A stretch of DNA of 9,702 nt from Clostridium sp. CAG:253 (lineage in GTDB: Bacteria; Bacillota; Clostridia; Lachnospirales; Lachnospiraceae), in contig FR887348.1 in assembly GCA_000436755.1 (NCBI GenBank), positions 7,041-16,742 on the forward strand. The letters are read 5' to 3'. Each line of letters begins with the position of its first letter. Within the stretch, counting starts at the first letter, position 1. A program made the translations under genes and the position numbers. Shown in pieces: positions 5,806-9,702 of the stretch. The notes under the pieces were generated by a model. The model did no database searches, was not told where the DNA came from, and was given only the letters and a program-made list of their open reading frames with translations.

Positions 5806-7290
5806 ATGCCGGTATTTGATTTTAACAGTGTACCCGATGAAGAAAAGAAAAATGCGGTGTGCACATATGAGACATTTATGTCGAATGAGGAAAGTGCCAC
5901 ACCGGAAAAACCGATATTGGTTATTGACAACAAAAATAAACAGTGGAGCCATCATTCATATGGAATGTTTACAAACCCGATAAAACGTACAACATTTGAA
6001 TTTAATGAGGATGATGGAGTTGAAGTTTCAGATATTTTAAAGGTTGATGCGAGATTCGTAAGTCTGCTTAAATGGCTTGGAGAGAGCCATATAAATGTGA
6101 GACTTTCAGGTGAAAATACCGATGCCGGATATGCGGTTTATAAGATTAGCGAAGTTGCACACGGCAACACTTCAAAATTGTCCGCGGAGGATGGTTTCCT
6201 TCAATATATGATAGAGAGACTTTTTGCGAGTGACGCACCTACGAAGATTTCGGATGATGAAGAAGATGATGAGAGTGGAGATGGAATGAAGCTCACAAGT
6301 CTTCAGAGTATTACTGACTTTATAAACTGTGCTGGTGCAACACTTCCTGATAACATCAGGCTTTGGGCAAGAAGAAATCTTGCGGTAGCAAAGTCACATG
6401 AAGTGTCTCCGGAAGAAAGACGCCATGCACAGAGAGCATTGTCTATTATGATGAACATAAAATGGAAGAGCAATTATTTTGAGACGATAGATATTGTTGA
6501 GGCAAGAAAGATACTTGATGAAGAACTCTATGGAATGGATAGAGTAAAACAGCGCATTATAGAGACTATAGTACAGATAAATCGTACTCATACACTTCCA
6601 GCGTATGGAATATTGCTTGTAGGGCCGGCAGGAACAGGTAAATCACAGATTGCATATGCCGTTGCAAGAATACTTAAACTTCCATGGACAACACTTGACA
6701 TGAGTTCAATAAGTGATCCTGAGCAGCTTACGGGAAGTTCAAGAATATATTCAAATGCAAAATCCGGCATAATTATAGATGCATTTGAAATGGCAGGAGA
6801 GTCAAATCTTGTATTTATAATAAATGAGCTTGACAAAGCTACGTCAAATAAGGGACATGGAAATCCGGCAGATGTACTTCTTACACTTCTTGACAATATA
6901 GGATTTACTGACAATTACATAGAGTGTATGGTTCCGACAGTAGGTGTTTATCCTATAGCAACAGCAAATGACAAGTCAAAGATAAGCGCACCGCTTATGT
7001 CGAGATTTGCGGTTATAGATATCCCTGATTACACGAAAGAAGAAAAACAGGTTATCTTCAAGAACTTCTGTATGCCTAAAGTTCTTAAGAGAATGGGTAT
7101 GAAAAATGAGGAATGTATCGTCACTCCTGAGGCAGTTGCAGCAGTAGTTGATAAATTCTCAAATACAACAGGAATACGTGACCTTGAACAGGCAGCAGAA
7201 CATATTGCGGCAAACACGCTTTACCAGATTGAGGTGGACAAGGTTGAGAGCGTTACTGTTACAAAAGAGATGGTTGACGGACTGTTTTAG
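5806..7290 (+). CDS. Lon-derived AAA+ ATPase without a protease domain
   Basis: This 494-residue protein ends with a Lon-type ATPase module and lacks the Ser-Lys peptidase of Lon. Similarity to Lon starts near residue 200: SPEERRHAQRALSIMMNIKW matches the helical segment before the Lon ATPase, and ILDEELYGMDRVKQRI (236-251) matches its entry. Visible parts are Walker A GPAGTGKS (273-280), pore-loop RIYSNAKSG (313-321) with Tyr315, Walker B VFIINELDK (336-344), sensor 1 Asn388 in IATAND, arginine finger Arg400 in PLMSRF, and sensor 2 Arg458 in GIRDLE. Walker B reads Asn340-Glu341 where Lon has Asp-Glu. Residues 1-140 resemble no family I know; 150-159 is an acidic linker. A ribosome site AAAGGAG just upstream of 5806 supports the start. 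It is probably an energy-driven remodelling protein; the partner is unknown. Co-transcription with rmlABD hints at an envelope polysaccharide link. Confidence 0.88.
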   Translation: MPVFDFNSVPDEEKKNAVCTYETFMSNEESATPEKPILVIDNKNKQWSHHSYGMFTNPIKRTTFEFNEDDGVEVSDILKVDARFVSLLKWLGESHINVRLSGENTDAGYAVYKISEVAHGNTSKLSAEDGFLQYMIERLFASDAPTKISDDEEDDESGDGMKLTSLQSITDFINCAGATLPDNIRLWARRNLAVAKSHEVSPEERRHAQRALSIMMNIKWKSNYFETIDIVEARKILDEELYGMDRVKQRIIETIVQINRTHTLPAYGILLVGPAGTGKSQIAYAVARILKLPWTTLDMSSISDPEQLTGSSRIYSNAKSGIIIDAFEMAGESNLVFIINELDKATSNKGHGNPADVLLTLLDNIGFTDNYIECMVPTVGVYPIATANDKSKISAPLMSRFAVIDIPDYTKEEKQVIFKNFCMPKVLKRMGMKNEECIVTPEAVAAVVDKFSNTTGIRDLEQAAEHIAANTLYQIEVDKVESVTVTKEMVDGLF

Positions 7291-7301
7291 GTTGTTTTAA
7301 T

Positions 7302-7367
7302 ATAAGACTGTGCAGAAATATAGAATTTGGATTTAGAGTTGTTATGTTTCTGTGTGGTCTTATTTTT
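7302..7367 (+). terminator. Long G-U-rich hairpin terminator after the AAA+ gene
   Basis: Bases 7302-7323 pair with 7342-7363 without a bulge: 22 pairs, of which 16 are Watson-Crick and 6 are G-U when read as + strand RNA. Four G-U pairs are consecutive (UGUG 7309-7312 against UGUG 7353-7356). The loop is 18 bases (7324-7341), and TTTT (7364-7367) follows directly. The - strand RNA would have A-C mismatches in place of the G-U pairs, so the structure belongs to the + transcript. An intrinsic terminator for the rml-AAA+ operon is the simplest reading; attenuation of the next gene is possible. Confidence 0.72.
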
Positions 7368-7410
7368 GTTGGAAAAAGTTTTATTGACGAGAATTAAATT
7401 TATTATATAT

Positions 7411-7417
7411 GGAAGGA
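7411..7417 (+). promoter_or_regulatory. Ribosome binding site that supports the TTG start of the response regulator
   Basis: GGAAGGA ends 11 bases before the TTG at 7429. The only ATG nearby (7418-7420) is out of frame. A more distant in-frame TTG at 7327 lies inside the upstream hairpin loop and would add 34 hydrophobic residues foreign to the family. A TTGACG at 7384-7389 looks like a -35, but the matching -10 would fall on this ribosome site, so the promoter is unresolved. Confidence 0.7.
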
Positions 7418-7428
7418 ATGTTATTAGA

Positions 7429-8115
7429 TTGAAAAGCAGAAATATATTGATAGCAGAGGATGATGTAAATATAAACAATCTGCTCAAAGAGGCTCTTGAG
7501 CGTGAGGGGTATGTGTGCAGACAGGCATTTTCGGGAACAGAAGCGGTACTGCTTCTTGAGAGGGATGATGTATCGCTTATATTGCTTGACCTTATGCTTC
7601 CGGGGATGACGGGAGAAGAGGTGCTGGCGAAAATAAGAGAAAACAGTGATATGCCTGTTATTGTGCTTACGGCGAAAGATGGGATGGATGAAAAGCTTGA
7701 ACTTTTGCGAAACGGTGCTGATGATTATATCACAAAACCTTTTAATATAGATGAGGTGGCAGCAAGGGTAAAGATACAGCTTAGGCATGCGGGACATGAA
7801 AAAGAGGATGAAAAGATAAAACTTGACGGATTTGAACTGGATATAAAAACATACCAGATATGGATAGAAGGAGAGGAACTTAAAAAGCTTACAAGGCAGG
7901 AATTTGAGATTTTAAGACTTCTTGCACAAAATCCCAAAAGAGTATTTAGCAAAGAAGCAATTTTTACATATGCATGGCAGGAAGAATATATGGGAGAGAC
8001 AAAAACACTCGACGTACATATAAGCAACATACGCAAAAAAATTAAAAATATAACAGACAAAGAGTATATTCAGACGGTTTGGGGGATTGGATACCGCTTT
8101 GCGGACGGAAAATAA
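7429..8115 (+). CDS. OmpR/PhoB-family response regulator
   Basis: This 228-residue cytoplasmic DNA-binding protein uses a TTG start, supported by the ribosome site at 7411-7417 and by the family's usual length and N-terminus (KSRNILIAEDD). Its receiver domain (3-118) has the acidic pair Asp11-Asp12, phospho-acceptor Asp54 in ILLDLMLPG, Thr81 and Lys103 in ITKPF. The winged-helix output domain (about 128-226) has LTRQEFEILRLLAQNP (154-169), the recognition-helix region VHISNIRKKI (196-205) and the wing WGIGYRF (218-224). No histidine kinase is present in the window. The next genes encode an ABC transporter, and tandem repeats fitting an OmpR-type operator begin 3 bases after its stop codon. 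It probably controls that transporter in response to an envelope signal, by analogy with bacitracin and lantibiotic systems. Confidence 0.92.
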   Translation: MKSRNILIAEDDVNINNLLKEALEREGYVCRQAFSGTEAVLLLERDDVSLILLDLMLPGMTGEEVLAKIRENSDMPVIVLTAKDGMDEKLELLRNGADDYITKPFNIDEVAARVKIQLRHAGHEKEDEKIKLDGFELDIKTYQIWIEGEELKKLTRQEFEILRLLAQNPKRVFSKEAIFTYAWQEEYMGETKTLDVHISNIRKKIKNITDKEYIQTVWGIGYRFADGK

Positions 8116-8117
8116 AT

Positions 8118-8157
8118 ATCTTTACTAAATCTTTACTTTTTCTTAGCGTTTTATTAT
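8118..8157 (+). promoter_or_regulatory. Candidate OmpR-family operator (tandem 9-base repeats) with a downstream -10
   Basis: ATCTTTACT occurs twice, at 8118-8126 and 8129-8137. The 11-base period is the one-turn tandem arrangement that PhoB and PhoP type regulators bind. A -10-like TATTAT (5 of 6) lies at 8152-8157, about 12 bases after the two 11-base units, much as in PhoB-activated promoters, where the box replaces the -35. A second option uses TTTACT (8132-8137) as -35 with TATGAA (8155-8160) after 17 bases. Transcription from here would lead into the ABC genes with a leader of roughly 105 bases. The rest of the 8116-8269 gap shows only weak short hairpins. Confidence 0.5.
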
Positions 8158-8269
8158 GAAATGATATTTAAAATAAGTTTTGTAAGATAAAAACGAGTCC
8201 TGATGAAGAATTTTACAGGATTATATGACAGGCTGTAGGAATGGGAGTTAGCAGCCGGAAAGGATTATT

Positions 8270-9175
8270 ATGAGTGAGATTTTGTTAGAAACCCATGCAT
8301 TGACGAAACAGTTTCGCAGGCACAAAGCTGTTTCAGAAATAGATATGCATATAAAGAGGGGAGCAATTTATGGCTTTATCGGAAGAAACGGTGCAGGAAA
8401 GACAACTTTTTTGAAAATGATAAGCGGTCTTACAGCTCCGTCATCCGGAGATTATTCATTGTTTGGGTATTCAGGAAAGGATTTATCGAAGGTGAGGTCA
8501 AGAGTAGGATGCCTTATTGAGGAACCGGGACTTTACAAGAATATGTCGGCATTTGACAATATGATGATAAAGGCAAAGATGTTTGGCATAAATGACAAAA
8601 AATACGTTTTGGGACTGCTTGATGAGGTGGGACTTTCAGATGTCGGGAGGAAAAAGACAAAGAATTTTTCTCTCGGTATGAAACAGAGACTTGGCATAGC
8701 ACTTGCGATGGTTGGAAATCCTGATTTTCTTGTGCTTGATGAGCCGATAAACGGACTTGACCCGCAGGGAATAGTGGAAGTGAGGGATATGCTTGTAGGT
8801 CTTGCCAAGGAAAGAAATATTACAATACTTATATCGAGTCATATTTTAGAGGAACTTTCAAAGGTCTGCACAGATTTTGGGATAATACACAAGGGAAAAC
8901 TTTTACAGGAGCTTTCGCAGGAACAGTTAATGCAGCAGTGCAGTAAGAGAATCGAGATAGTGCTTGATGAGCCTAAAAGAGCACTTGTCACACTTGATGA
9001 AATAGGAGTTCACAATTATGAGGTGGTTGACAAGTCGCATATTTATATTTATGAAAGGTTTGAGGAAAGTGCTTATATAAATGAAAGGCTTGTAAACTCG
9101 GGAGTATGCCCGAGAGAGATTAAGGTAAATCAGGAAGAGCTTGAAAGTTATTTTTTGAATATGACAGCAGATTAA
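8270..9175 (+). CDS. ABC transporter ATP-binding protein, BcrA/lantibiotic-immunity type
   Basis: This 301-residue ATPase subunit should sit on the cytoplasmic face of the membrane and drive the permease encoded next. It has Walker A GRNGAGKTT (38-46), the Q-loop region IEEPGLY (83-89) with Glu in the usual Gln place, signature FSLGMKQR (133-140), Walker B FLVLDEP (153-159), D-loop NGLDPQG (161-167) and the switch His191 in SSH. The FSLGMKQR form of the signature and the IEEPGLY form of the Q-loop are normal for the BcrA-like group, which includes bacitracin resistance and lantibiotic self-protection exporters. The 80-residue C-terminal extension also suits that group. The ATG at 8270 follows GGAAAGGA (8257-8264). 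The permease starts 45 bases after the stop. The substrate is not readable from the sequence. Confidence 0.93.
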   Translation: MSEILLETHALTKQFRRHKAVSEIDMHIKRGAIYGFIGRNGAGKTTFLKMISGLTAPSSGDYSLFGYSGKDLSKVRSRVGCLIEEPGLYKNMSAFDNMMIKAKMFGINDKKYVLGLLDEVGLSDVGRKKTKNFSLGMKQRLGIALAMVGNPDFLVLDEPINGLDPQGIVEVRDMLVGLAKERNITILISSHILEELSKVCTDFGIIHKGKLLQELSQEQLMQQCSKRIEIVLDEPKRALVTLDEIGVHNYEVVDKSHIYIYERFEESAYINERLVNSGVCPREIKVNQEELESYFLNMTAD

Positions 9176-9203
9176 ATCAATTATTTGTTTATGAGTGCGT
9201 ATA

Positions 9204-9210
9204 AAAGGAG
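9204..9210 (+). promoter_or_regulatory. Ribosome binding site that fixes the permease start
   Basis: AAAGGAG lies 10 bases before the ATG at 9221. An earlier in-frame ATG at 9191 would add ten residues but has no purine-rich site before it. Confidence 0.75.
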
Positions 9211-9220
9211 AATAAAGTTT

Positions 9221-9702
9221 ATGTTGAATATTATAAAGATGGATTTGTATAAGATGATTAAAATGAAATCATTTTATGTGGTAACTATAATTGCAATGGC
9301 GTTTGGTATTATTATGGCAATGAATCTGATGCCTGAAACATCAGATTCAAATACAAGCAGTAATAAGAAGATGGTAGAAAGCACGGATAAGAACAGTGCT
9401 TCAGATTCGGAAGATAATTCAGAAGTAAAAATAGGAGTTCAGATTGACACTACCGGTATAAAAAATACTACGCCGAATGCAGTATATGTATACGGAAAAT
9501 TATTGTCATCAGGAATTTATCTGCTTTTTAGTGTAATATTTGTGATGATATTTGTATCAAGCGAAAACAAAAACGGATATATTAAAAACATAGGTGGTCA
9601 GGTAAGACACCGCAGGCAGCTATTTATTTCAAAAATGGCGGTTATAGGGATTTATACGGTTTTATTTGATTTGATTATGTTTTTGGTTGAGGCGGTTGTG
9701 TG
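9221..9702 (+). CDS. ABC-2 type transporter permease subunit, cut off by the window end
   Basis: The frame stays open from the ATG at 9221 to the window edge, giving 160 codons of an incomplete protein. It begins with a short cytoplasmic stretch, MLNIIKMDLYKMIKMKSF, as is common for BcrB-like and other ABC-2 permeases. Apparent membrane segments lie at about 17-35, 94-113 and 138-160. Between the first two, an exterior loop of some 55 residues is rich in Ser, Asn, Asp and Lys (41-70). After the second, ENKNGYIKNIGGQ (115-127) matches the cytoplasmic motif often seen after a hydrophobic segment in this permease class. It is the likely membrane partner of the ATPase encoded upstream. Family assignment comes from topology and context; the rest of the protein is unseen. 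Confidence 0.85.
   Translation, partial: MLNIIKMDLYKMIKMKSFYVVTIIAMAFGIIMAMNLMPETSDSNTSSNKKMVESTDKNSASDSEDNSEVKIGVQIDTTGIKNTTPNAVYVYGKLLSSGIYLLFSVIFVMIFVSSENKNGYIKNIGGQVRHRRQLFISKMAVIGIYTVLFDLIMFLVEAVV

Noticed and set aside
7327..7428. In-frame 34-residue hydrophobic extension of the response regulator from a TTG at 7327
   Set aside because: It begins inside the loop of the upstream hairpin, has no ribosome site, and precedes a normal receiver-domain start backed by GGAAGGA at 7411-7417.
7381..7797. 138-residue - strand open frame across the start of the response regulator gene
   Set aside because: It is the longest antisense frame, but it covers the conserved receiver domain in the other strand, shows no family motif and has odd composition rich in His, Ile and Tyr, as expected of a shadow.
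8198..8256. Short hairpins in the ABC leader: TCCTG/CAGGA (8198-8202, 8216-8220) and GGCTG/CAGCC (8231-8235, 8252-8256)
   Set aside because: Stems of about five pairs with loops of 13-16 bases are expected by chance, and no riboswitch core or T tract accompanies them. The second lies just before the ribosome site and could matter, but there is no support.
8666..8689. Non-standard ABC signature FSLGMKQR instead of LSGGQ
   Set aside because: This form is usual in the BcrA-like ATPase group, so it is not a defect or a novelty.

Overview
This window reads as an AT-rich Gram-positive chromosome segment, most likely from an anaerobic Clostridia of the Lachnospiraceae type. That rests on strong GGAGG-type ribosome binding sites, low-GC codon use, a PPi-type phosphofructokinase, a MerR regulator fused to a methyltransferase, and a response regulator beside a BcrA-type ABC transporter. 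The genus cannot be fixed from the sequence alone. All nine genes lie on the + strand, and no mobile element, rRNA, tRNA or CRISPR array was seen.

Layout: (1) 1-1381 is a promoter and a complete pyrophosphate-type phosphofructokinase. (2) 1404-2730 is a promoter with a small dyad, a MerR-methyltransferase fusion gene, and a GC-rich hairpin terminator. (3) 2705-7367 looks like one transcription unit. It holds rmlA, rmlB and rmlD for dTDP-L-rhamnose synthesis, followed only 17 bases later by a AAA+ ATPase derived from the Lon ATPase module but lacking the Lon peptidase. The unit ends at a long hairpin rich in G-U pairs, followed by a U tract. No rmlC lies in the window. (4) 7411-9702 is a second module: an OmpR-family response regulator with a TTG start, a candidate tandem-repeat operator directly after it, a BcrA-type ABC ATPase, and the first 160 codons of its membrane partner, cut by the window edge.

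How the genes may work together: the rml genes make activated rhamnose for cell-surface polysaccharide, and the regulator/ABC module resembles systems for sensing or resisting cell-envelope peptides. The least explained element is the Lon-derived ATPase. It keeps Walker A, the catalytic glutamate, sensor 1, the arginine finger, sensor 2 and the pore-loop tyrosine. It has Asn for Asp in Walker B, a new N-terminal region and no protease domain, and it sits in a sugar-nucleotide operon.

Non-coding stretches are all under 300 bases. The longest (8116-8269) holds the tandem repeats and a leader. Functional assignments rest on reading motifs by eye; no database search was possible.
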